5,494 nucleotides of DNA from Hungatella sp. UBA5982 (GTDB lineage Bacteria > Bacillota > Clostridia > Lachnospirales > Lachnospiraceae): positions 4,684 to 10,177 of the forward strand of contig DJBG01000192.1 of assembly GCA_002429965.1 (NCBI GenBank). Reading direction: 5' to 3'. A program made the position numbers and the translations under genes. Within the stretch, counting starts at the first letter, position 1. Each line of letters begins with the position of its first letter. This document shows positions 1 through 5,494 of this stretch, one piece after another. The notes beneath the pieces were generated by a model, which made no database searches, had not been told where the DNA came from, and saw only the letters and a program-made list of their open reading frames with translations.

Positions 1-2
1 TC

Positions 3-1493
3 AAACAGGATGTGACCGGAGGCGGCTTCGGAGGAAAGGAGGCATTTCCGTCAATCCTGGGTTGTCAGGTAGCTGTAGCTGCTAAAAAGGCCGGGGCTCC
101 CGTCCGCTGCATCTTTGACCGCCGGGAAGATTTAGAGTTTACCTCCAAACGCCACCCAGCCCTCTGCAGATACAAGGTTGCCGTCAAAGACAGCAAAGTG
201 ACCGCCATGGACATTGATGTAAAATTCAACAGCGGCGCTTACACCACCCTGTCTGCCGTGGTGCTTCAGCGGGGTATTATCTGCTCAAATGGAATCTATG
301 ACATTGAAAACCTTCATGTAAGGGGAAGAGCCTTAAAAACCAACACAACTCCTAACGGAGCCTATCGGGGCTTCGGCGCTCCCCAGACATTTTTTGCAGT
401 TGAAATGATGATGGACCACATTGCAATGGATCTTGGAATCGACAGCCTGGAATTTAAGGAAAAACACATTGTAAAGCAGGGGGATTCCACTTCCACCTCC
501 GGGAAATACCATTTTCCTGTACCCATTCCTTCCATGATCAAAGAAATTGATCATGCATGCGATTACCGCAGAAAGCGTCGGGAATATGCAAAGCCTCAGA
601 CCGGACGCTACCGCAGAGGAATCGGAATTTCCATGCATTTTCACGGGGCTGGATTTACCGGTTCCGGGGAACGGGACATTATAAAAGCAGTATGCAGGCT
701 TCACAAATATCCTGACGGCACGGTTGAGATCCTGGCTTCCAACGGAGAAATCGGTCAGGGGCTGCGTACCACGTTTCCTAAAATCGTCGCCAAGGAATTA
801 AACCTTCCTCTTAATAAGGTTTATTACGATCATCCGGATACGGCCAGGGTTCCGGACTCCGGCCCTACCGTTGCCTCCCGCTCCCTTATGGTAGTAGGGG
901 AACTCCTCCGCCGCTGTGCCATTAAACTGCGCACCCAATGGAAGGACGGAGAAGATCAGATGGTGGAAGAACGGTTTAAAGAACCTGATTTTGTCATTCC
1001 CTTCTACCTGGATAAATTCCAGGGCGATGCTTATCCCACCTATGCCTGGGGTGTCAACGCCGCGGAAGTAGAGGTGGATACCTATACAGGGCTGACGAAG
1101 ATCCTTGGAGCTTACGGCAATTTTGACGTAGGCACTCCCATTGACTACAACATTGTCATGGGACAGATGGAAGGCGGATTCCTTCAGGGGATCGGCTATG
1201 CTTCCACCGAATATATGGATTACGACCAGAAAGGAAGAATCCGAAACAATTCCTTCTCTGATTATTTAATACCCACTTCCGCCGATGTGACGAACTTAAC
1301 ATGTATGCTGCATGTGGAAAAATACCCTGACGGACCTTATGGGGCCAAAGGAGCCGGAGAACTGCCTCTGGTAGGGATTCCTGCCGCTTATGTGGAAGCT
1401 GTGGAACAGGCCCTGGGGCATGGAGTCAAGCTGAATCACGCCCCATTTACAGCAGAGGATACCATGAAAGTGATTATGAAGGAGGGGTTATAA
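3..1493 (+). CDS. Xanthine dehydrogenase-family molybdopterin-binding subunit, 5' end outside the window
   Basis: This is the large catalytic subunit of a cytoplasmic molybdenum hydroxylase (XdhA/CoxL superfamily), which hydroxylates a substrate carbon with oxygen from water. The frame is open to the left edge. The GTG at 12 lies inside the conserved GGGFGGKE loop (18-41), so it is not the start; compared with gene 4, roughly 230 N-terminal residues are missing. By eye alignment to bovine XDH, Glu802 is the codon at 39-41, Arg880 at 270-272, Arg912 and Phe914 in AYRGFG at 366-374, Gln1040 in IGQG at 756-758, and catalytic Glu1261 in GAGELPL at 1359-1361. Glu802 plus Arg880 is the purine-type pair; aldehyde oxidases carry Val and Met there. 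The AYRCSFR loop of CO dehydrogenase is absent. There is no in-frame stop or selenocysteine codon. The gene ends in TAATG, sharing a base with the Fe-S gene. Family is secure; substrate is inferred. Confidence 0.93.
   Translation, partial: KQDVTGGGFGGKEAFPSILGCQVAVAAKKAGAPVRCIFDRREDLEFTSKRHPALCRYKVAVKDSKVTAMDIDVKFNSGAYTTLSAVVLQRGIICSNGIYDIENLHVRGRALKTNTTPNGAYRGFGAPQTFFAVEMMMDHIAMDLGIDSLEFKEKHIVKQGDSTSTSGKYHFPVPIPSMIKEIDHACDYRRKRREYAKPQTGRYRRGIGISMHFHGAGFTGSGERDIIKAVCRLHKYPDGTVEILASNGEIGQGLRTTFPKIVAKELNLPLNKVYYDHPDTARVPDSGPTVASRSLMVVGELLRRCAIKLRTQWKDGEDQMVEERFKEPDFVIPFYLDKFQGDAYPTYAWGVNAAEVEVDTYTGLTKILGAYGNFDVGTPIDYNIVMGQMEGGFLQGIGYASTEYMDYDQKGRIRNNSFSDYLIPTSADVTNLTCMLHVEKYPDGPYGAKGAGELPLVGIPAAYVEAVEQALGHGVKLNHAPFTAEDTMKVIMKEGL
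1479..1487 (+). promoter_or_regulatory. Ribosome binding site of the free-standing [2Fe-2S] subunit
   Basis: AAGGAGGGG lies inside the last codons of the molybdopterin subunit gene. Its AAGGAGG core ends seven bases before the ATG at 1493. A strong site inside the upstream gene, together with the one-base TAATG stop-start overlap, points to translational coupling of the two subunits. Confidence 0.8.
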
Positions 1494-1966
1494 TGGAAGC
1501 AATCAATTTTCTGTTAAATGGAGAGAAAACTGCTTATGACGGCTGCTCGGCAGACCGTCTTCTGGATGTTTTAAGAGATGTCTTCCGTATGACCAGCGTT
1601 AAATGCGGATGCAAGGAAGGAGAATGCGGCGCCTGTTCCGTTCTGATGAATGGAATTCTGGTAAACTCCTGCTGCGTAGCCATGGGTGCTGCAGAAGGTG
1701 CCAGTATTGTCACTCTGGAAGGATTTCGGGAAGCGGAACGGTTTGCCGTATTAAATAAAGCCTTTGCTGCTACGTCGGCGGTGCAGTGCGGTTTTTGTAT
1801 TCCAGGAATGGTTATGGCTGCCGAAGCCCTATTGAGCAAGATTCCCAATCCCACAGACAGCCAGATACGGGAAGGACTATCCGGCAACTTATGCCGCTGC
1901 ACCGGATACAACGCCATTGTAAATGCAATTCATATTGCCGCAAAGGAGGGAAATGGATTATGGTAA
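1493..1966 (+). CDS. [2Fe-2S] iron-sulfur subunit of a molybdenum hydroxylase
   Basis: This 157-residue protein is the electron-transfer subunit (CoxS/NdhS type; XdhC in E. coli naming) that carries electrons from molybdenum to FAD. Residues 1-75 form the plant-type ferredoxin domain, with cluster ligands Cys40, Cys45, Cys48 and Cys60. Residues 85-150 form the helical [2Fe-2S]-binding domain, with Cys99 and Cys102 in QCGFCIPG and Cys134 and Cys136 in LCRCTGY. All eight ligands are present and the length is normal for the family. Two further cysteines, Cys38 and Cys61, sit next to ligands and are probably incidental. The ATG at 1493 overlaps the upstream TAA and has a strong ribosome binding site. 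Its position directly after the free-standing molybdopterin subunit makes that protein its natural partner. The - strand frame opposite it has no family features and was left out. Confidence 0.96.
   Translation: MEAINFLLNGEKTAYDGCSADRLLDVLRDVFRMTSVKCGCKEGECGACSVLMNGILVNSCCVAMGAAEGASIVTLEGFREAERFAVLNKAFAATSAVQCGFCIPGMVMAAEALLSKIPNPTDSQIREGLSGNLCRCTGYNAIVNAIHIAAKEGNGLW
1942..1949 (+). promoter_or_regulatory. Ribosome binding site that fixes the start of the FAD subunit
   Basis: AAAGGAGG stands ten bases before the ATG at 1960. The frame stays open upstream to 1786, but that stretch overlaps the conserved C-terminal cluster domain of the Fe-S gene and would add residues that do not resemble the family. 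This site therefore selects 1960 as the start, giving a seven-base overlap (ATGGTAA) with the preceding gene. Confidence 0.8.
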
Positions 1967-2778
1967 ATGGATACAGACCGGCTTCCTTACAGGAAGCATT
2001 GGAAATAAAGAAAACTACCGATGCCGTTCCCTATGCAGGCGGCACAGACCTTATGGTGGAAAACAGAAAAGGTGTCTCCTATCTCTTCTTAAACGGATTG
2101 GATGAATTAAGGCATATCCGGGAGGAAGGGGACTATATTTCCATCGGTTCCTGCGTCACCTTTACAGAGGCGTTGGAATCTGACCTTATTCACCCGCTTA
2201 TGAAAGAAGCTGTTGCACAAATTGCTGCCCCTGCAATCCGGAATACGGGAACCTTTGGCGGCAATATCGGGAACGGGTCTGCCAAGGCCGATTCCGTGCT
2301 GATCCTTTTTGTCTGCGGCGCCAAACTACGTCTTGCCTCTGTCCATGGACAGCGGACCGTAAACGTTGAAGACTTTTATCTGGGAAGAAAAAAACTGGAT
2401 TTGAAGCCGGAGGAGCTGATTGTGGAGATACTCTTTCCAAAACAGGGCTTGGATGACTATTATTATAAAAAAGTCGGCGGACGAAACGCTCTTGCCATCT
2501 CCCGTGTTTCATTTGCAGGCCTTATGACTGTAGAAAAAGGACGGATCCAACAGATGGCTGCCGCATTTGGCGCCGTGTCCGATACGGTTCTCCGCTTTGA
2601 AGATCTGGAAGCCAGACTATCAGGAAAAACCCTCGAAGAAGCCAGCGCTTTAAAAGAAGAGCTGCTGTCTGCTTACGGGGAGCGCCTGGTATTGACCAGA
2701 GGCCGCGTATCTGCTGAATACCGGAAAGCAGTCTGTATGAACCTGCTTAAGGATTTCTTAGAAGAAAAAGGCATTTAG
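1960..2778 (+). CDS. FAD-binding subunit of a molybdenum hydroxylase
   Basis: This 272-residue protein is the flavin subunit (CoxM/NdhF type; XdhB in E. coli naming) that takes electrons from the [2Fe-2S] clusters and passes them to NAD+ or another acceptor. The N-terminal FAD-binding domain has AGGTDL at residues 26-31 and the second flavin loop RNTGTFGGNIGNGSAKADS at 94-112. The second loop is usually closer to GGNIANASPAADS, so its tail diverges mildly. KVGGRNALAISRV at 171-183 leads into the C-terminal domain (roughly 170-270), which ends with the family signature SAEYRK at 251-256. At 272 residues it is slightly shorter than many relatives (about 290). It overlaps the Fe-S gene by seven bases and is 17 bases from the fused gene downstream. 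It is the only FAD protein here, so it could serve both hydroxylases. The pair FAD gene then Fe-S/Mo fusion resembles ygfM-xdhD of E. coli. Confidence 0.94.
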   Translation: MVNGYRPASLQEALEIKKTTDAVPYAGGTDLMVENRKGVSYLFLNGLDELRHIREEGDYISIGSCVTFTEALESDLIHPLMKEAVAQIAAPAIRNTGTFGGNIGNGSAKADSVLILFVCGAKLRLASVHGQRTVNVEDFYLGRKKLDLKPEELIVEILFPKQGLDDYYYKKVGGRNALAISRVSFAGLMTVEKGRIQQMAAAFGAVSDTVLRFEDLEARLSGKTLEEASALKEELLSAYGERLVLTRGRVSAEYRKAVCMNLLKDFLEEKGI

Positions 2779-2782
2779 CCGG

Positions 2783-2788
2783 AAGGAG
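2783..2788 (+). promoter_or_regulatory. Ribosome binding site of the fused Fe-S/molybdopterin gene
   Basis: AAGGAG lies in the 17-base gap after the TAG of the FAD gene, seven bases before the ATG at 2796. The gap is too short for a promoter plus leader, so the fused gene is most likely read from the same transcript as the three genes before it. Confidence 0.75.
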
Positions 2789-2795
2789 TTTACAC

Positions 2796-5360
2796 ATGTA
2801 CATATTACACATTAATGGGCAGGACTACGACACGCCCCACGACAAAAAGCTGCTGCGTTTCTTACGTGATGATCTTCATCTGACAGCTACAAAGGATGGC
2901 TGCAGCGAAGGTGCCTGCGGAACCTGTACGGTTCTTATTGACGGAAAAAAGGTAAAGGCCTGTGTCCCTAAAATCAGCACATTGGAGGAGAAAAACATTC
3001 TTACCGTGGAAGGAATCGACCCGGAAGAAATGAAGGTTTATGAACACTGCTTTGCAGAGGCAGGCGCTGTTCAATGCGGCTTCTGTATTCCCGGCATGGT
3101 CATTTCCGCCAAAAGCCTTCTGGATACGAATCTTACCCCTACAAGAGCTGAAGTTAAAAAGGCAATCAATGGCAATTTATGCCGCTGTACCGGCTATAAA
3201 AAGATTGAAGATGCCATTCTTCTGGCTGCTGACTTTTTCAGAGAGAAACTGGAGGTCCCCCATCCTCCTACTGCCCTGCACATGAACGAGCACTTCAAGC
3301 GCATTGATGCTGCAGAGAAAGTAAACGGAACCGGAATCTTTGCCGATGATATGTATCTGCCTGGCATGCTGTACGCCAAGTGCCTGTATTCCAAGTATCC
3401 AAGAGCCATGATCAACCGGATCGACGTGTCAAAAGCACTGGAGCACCCGGACTGCGTGGAAATCCTGACGAAAAAGGATGTGCCATGCAATAAGATCGGC
3501 CACATCAAGCAGGACTGGGATGTTCTCATGGGCGAAGGAGATATCACCCGTTACGTTGGAAATGCCCTGGCAGTCATTGCAACGACCCGTTCAGAAGCCC
3601 TGGAAGAAATCCTGGCTCTCATTGACGTCGATTATACCGAGCTTCCTGCCATCACCAGCCCTTATGAAGCTTTAAAGGGAGATGCACCTCTCATTCATGA
3701 AGACGGCAACATTATGAGCCGGGCCTACCTGGTGCGGGGAAATGCAGATGAAGCCATTAAAAATTCAAAATATGTGGTAACAAGAAAATATAAAACCTCC
3801 TGGCAGGAGCACGGCTTCATGGAGCCGGAGTGCTGTGTGGCACTTCCTGAAGGAGAAGACGGCTTGTTGATTTACACCACAAGCCAGTCCATATATGACG
3901 TTCAGAGAGAATGCGCCCAGATGCTGGGCCTTCCTAAGGAAAAGGTCCATTGTCATGCACCTTTAGTAGGCGGCGGCTTCGGCGGCAAGGAGGATATGTC
4001 TGTACAGCAGTATGCTGCCTTAATGGCCTGGTATACCAAGAAACCTGTCAAGATAAAATACAGCCGTCAGGAATCCTTAAATTACCATGTAAAACGCCAT
4101 CCCATGGAAATGGAATTCACCACAGCCTGTGACGAAAACGGCCGCCTGACTGCCATGAAAGGTGTAATCATTGCCGATACGGGAGCTTATGCTTCTCTGG
4201 GAGGCCCAGTACTCCACCGCGCCTGCACCCATGCAGCCGGCCCATATAACTACCAGAACATTGATATCTTTGGTATGTCCGTTTATACCAACAACGTGGT
4301 TTCCGGTGCCTTCCGGGGATTTGGCGTAACCCAGAGCTGCTTTGCAACGGAAATGAATATCAACCTGCTGGCAGAAATGGCCGGTCTGGATCCCTGGGAA
4401 ATCCGCCGGCGGAGTGCCATCAAGCCAGGCGATATCCTTCCAAACGGACAGACCGCTGACCCCAATACCAATATGGAAGCCTGCCTTGACGCTGTAAAGG
4501 ATATTTATTATTCCAATCCATACGCCGGAATTGCTTGCGGCTTTAAAAACGCAGGAACCGGAATGGGTAAAATGGATGTAGGCCGTGTTCTTCTTTCCAT
4601 TGAGGAGGGAAAGGTTCATATCCGTACCTCCGCCTCCTGTATGGGCCAGGGAATCGGCCAAATGGCTTTAACCGAAATCTGTCATGCATCCGGACTTGAT
4701 CCTGCCCTTTTTGTCTTTGAAGCGGCAGATACCATAAGGACTCCTAACTCAGGAACCTCCACTGCTTCCCGTCAGACGGTCGTCACTGGGGAAGCATCCC
4801 GCAGAGCCGGCGAAAAGCTAAAATGCGCCTTAGACAGCGGAAACAGTCTGGCAGACTTAGAAGGACAGGAATTCTTCGGAGAATATTCTGCTCAGACAGA
4901 TCCTCTGGGAGCCATCAAGGATAATCCTGTGAGCCACGTATCTTATTCCTACGGAACTCAGGTAATTATTTTAAATGAAGAAGGAAAAATCACCAAGGCA
5001 GTATCTGCCTTTGATGTGGGAACTCCTGTAAACATTGGGTCCGTGGAAGGCCAGATTGAAGGCGGTATGATCATGGGAATCGGTTACGGCGTTACAGAAG
5101 AGTTTAAATGTGAAAACGGATATCCTGCCAGTAAATTCGGTACCATAGGATTTATGAGAGCAGACGAGGCACCTGAACTGGAAGTAATTCTCTGCCAGCC
5201 AAAAGAAGAGAATAAACTGCCTTACTCCTTTGGTGCCAAAGGATGCGGGGAATTGTGCATGATCCCCACCTCTCCCGCCTGTGCTCATGCTTACTACAGG
5301 CTGGATGGAGTATTCAGACAGAGCCTGCCGTTAAAAGACACGTATTATAGAAAGAAATAA
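2796..5360 (+). CDS. Fused [2Fe-2S]/molybdopterin hydroxylase, probable selenium-dependent xanthine dehydrogenase type
   Basis: This 854-residue protein joins two modules normally encoded separately. Residues 1-145 are a complete [2Fe-2S] unit: Cys36, Cys41, Cys44 and Cys56 bind the ferredoxin-type cluster, and Cys94, Cys97, Cys129 and Cys131 the second. After a linker (about 146-165), the molybdopterin domain runs to the end. By eye alignment to bovine XDH: Gln364 (Gln767) in TTSQS, Glu399 (Glu802) in GGGFGGKE, Arg475 (Arg880) in VLHRA, Arg507 and Phe509 (Arg912, Phe914) in FRGFG, Gln618 (Gln1040) in MGQG, and catalytic Glu819 (Glu1261) in GAKGCGE. This set is purine-hydroxylase-like. There is no FAD domain, unlike eukaryotic XDH, so an external flavin subunit is needed; the gene just upstream fits. 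Length and layout match the family called selenium-dependent xanthine dehydrogenase, where selenium is a labile molybdenum ligand rather than selenocysteine; no in-frame TGA is expected and none is seen. E. coli XdhD is a longer relative (about 950 residues). Exact substrate and selenium use are inferred. Confidence 0.93.
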   Translation: MYILHINGQDYDTPHDKKLLRFLRDDLHLTATKDGCSEGACGTCTVLIDGKKVKACVPKISTLEEKNILTVEGIDPEEMKVYEHCFAEAGAVQCGFCIPGMVISAKSLLDTNLTPTRAEVKKAINGNLCRCTGYKKIEDAILLAADFFREKLEVPHPPTALHMNEHFKRIDAAEKVNGTGIFADDMYLPGMLYAKCLYSKYPRAMINRIDVSKALEHPDCVEILTKKDVPCNKIGHIKQDWDVLMGEGDITRYVGNALAVIATTRSEALEEILALIDVDYTELPAITSPYEALKGDAPLIHEDGNIMSRAYLVRGNADEAIKNSKYVVTRKYKTSWQEHGFMEPECCVALPEGEDGLLIYTTSQSIYDVQRECAQMLGLPKEKVHCHAPLVGGGFGGKEDMSVQQYAALMAWYTKKPVKIKYSRQESLNYHVKRHPMEMEFTTACDENGRLTAMKGVIIADTGAYASLGGPVLHRACTHAAGPYNYQNIDIFGMSVYTNNVVSGAFRGFGVTQSCFATEMNINLLAEMAGLDPWEIRRRSAIKPGDILPNGQTADPNTNMEACLDAVKDIYYSNPYAGIACGFKNAGTGMGKMDVGRVLLSIEEGKVHIRTSASCMGQGIGQMALTEICHASGLDPALFVFEAADTIRTPNSGTSTASRQTVVTGEASRRAGEKLKCALDSGNSLADLEGQEFFGEYSAQTDPLGAIKDNPVSHVSYSYGTQVIILNEEGKITKAVSAFDVGTPVNIGSVEGQIEGGMIMGIGYGVTEEFKCENGYPASKFGTIGFMRADEAPELEVILCQPKEENKLPYSFGAKGCGELCMIPTSPACAHAYYRLDGVFRQSLPLKDTYYRKK

Positions 5361-5368
5361 TAGGATAT

Positions 5369-5421
5369 AAAACTCCCCGCTGTGAGAGACAGATGCAGTT
5401 TCTCACAGCGGGGAGTTTTTT
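5369..5421 (+). terminator. Strong intrinsic terminator of the hydroxylase operon, possibly bidirectional
   Basis: The arms 5369-5387 and 5401-5419 are perfectly complementary over 19 bases. A G-U, an A-U and a C-G pair extend the stem to 22 pairs around a seven-base loop at 5391-5397. The CCCCGC/GCGGGG core gives a GC-rich lower stem, and six T follow at 5416-5421. It begins eight bases after the stop codon of the fused gene. The four A at the foot of the left arm would provide a short U tract on the other strand, so it may also end transcription of the convergent gene to the right. Confidence 0.93.
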
Positions 5422-5424
5422 CCA

Positions 5425-5494
5425 TTATTGCAGCAGCAGTTTCGCATAAAAAGCGGTCTGATTCTGGTTGACCATGATCTTTGCAGCAGTTTGT
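5425..5494 (-). CDS. Probable C-terminal end of an unidentified convergent gene
   Basis: Read on the - strand, the right edge gives 22 open codons followed by TAA at 5427-5425. The predicted tail is AAKIMVNQNQTAFYAKLLLQ with two residues (QT) before it. The codons (AAG ATC ATG GTC AAC CAG, then ACC GCT, then repeated CTG) look like those of real genes. The stop sits just before the shared hairpin, as expected for convergent genes that use one terminator. The other two - strand frames are also open over this short span, so the call rests on codon character and position of the stop. The fragment is too short to assign a family or function. Confidence 0.45.
   Translation of the reverse strand, partial: QTAAKIMVNQNQTAFYAKLLLQ

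Noticed and set aside
12..14. GTG as the true start of the first gene.
   Set aside because: The frame continues to the left edge and the codon sits at the edge of the conserved GGGFGGKE loop, which lies well inside a normal Mo subunit. The gene is cut by the window.
333..1917. Two - strand open frames (333-704 and 1534-1917) opposite the first Mo gene and the Fe-S gene.
   Set aside because: Both are shadows of conserved genes, with low-complexity, atypical translations and no convincing ribosome binding site or operon context.
1786..1959. A longer N-terminus (58 extra residues) for the FAD subunit.
   Set aside because: The stretch encodes the conserved QCGFCIPG and LCRCTGY motifs of the Fe-S subunit in another frame. 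The extra residues do not resemble the FAD family, and a good ribosome binding site precedes the ATG at 1960.
18..3992. Nearly matching DNA at the two GGGFGGKE loops (18-41 and 3969-3992), as a possible recent duplication or recombination repeat.
   Set aside because: The match is confined to the conserved glycine-rich loop. Flanking protein sequence has diverged widely, so it reflects family constraint.
4077..4661. A 194-codon open frame on the - strand, opposite the fused gene.
   Set aside because: It lies wholly inside a coding region with clear family motifs. Its translation shows no recognisable domain, and codon bias of the + strand gene explains the lack of stops.
5433..5492. A ten-base direct repeat, GCAGCAGTTT at 5433-5442 and 5483-5492.
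   Set aside because: It is short and made of common leucine/glutamine-type codons, and the two copies fall in different frames of the putative - strand gene. Chance is a sufficient explanation.

Overview
The window is one tightly packed + strand operon segment from a molybdenum hydroxylase (xanthine dehydrogenase superfamily) locus. It is cut at the left edge and closed on the right by a strong intrinsic terminator. Strong AAGGAGG-type ribosome binding sites, GC content near the middle (judged by eye, not counted) and the type of hydroxylase suggest an anaerobic Firmicute of class Clostridia. Lachnospiraceae-like gut bacteria (Enterocloster, Hungatella, Lachnoclostridium) would fit. This taxonomic guess is an inference from style only.

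Layout: (1) 3-1493, the C-terminal two thirds of a free-standing molybdopterin-binding subunit, with its start outside the window; (2) 1493-1966, a free-standing [2Fe-2S] subunit that overlaps the first gene by one base; (3) 1960-2778, an FAD-binding subunit that overlaps the second gene by seven bases; (4) 2796-5360, an 854-residue protein in which a second [2Fe-2S] module is fused directly to a second molybdopterin module; (5) 5369-5421, a near-perfect hairpin terminator; (6) 5425-5494, the probable last codons of a convergent - strand gene. No stretch longer than 300 bases lacks a gene. No promoter is visible, because the operon starts upstream.

How the genes work together: hydroxylases of this family oxidise a heterocycle or aldehyde at a molybdenum cofactor and pass electrons through two [2Fe-2S] clusters to FAD. 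The window encodes two molybdenum sites and two pairs of [2Fe-2S] clusters but only one FAD protein. Genes 1 and 2 need a separate FAD subunit, and so does the FAD-less fusion of gene 4. Gene 3 lies between them and is the only visible candidate for both. Both molybdenum subunits keep the residues that mark purine hydroxylases (counterparts of bovine XDH Glu802, Arg880, Phe914 and Glu1261), so purines or similar N-heterocycles are the likely substrates. The length and architecture of gene 4 match the family annotated as selenium-dependent xanthine dehydrogenase. The selenium link cannot be proved from this window.
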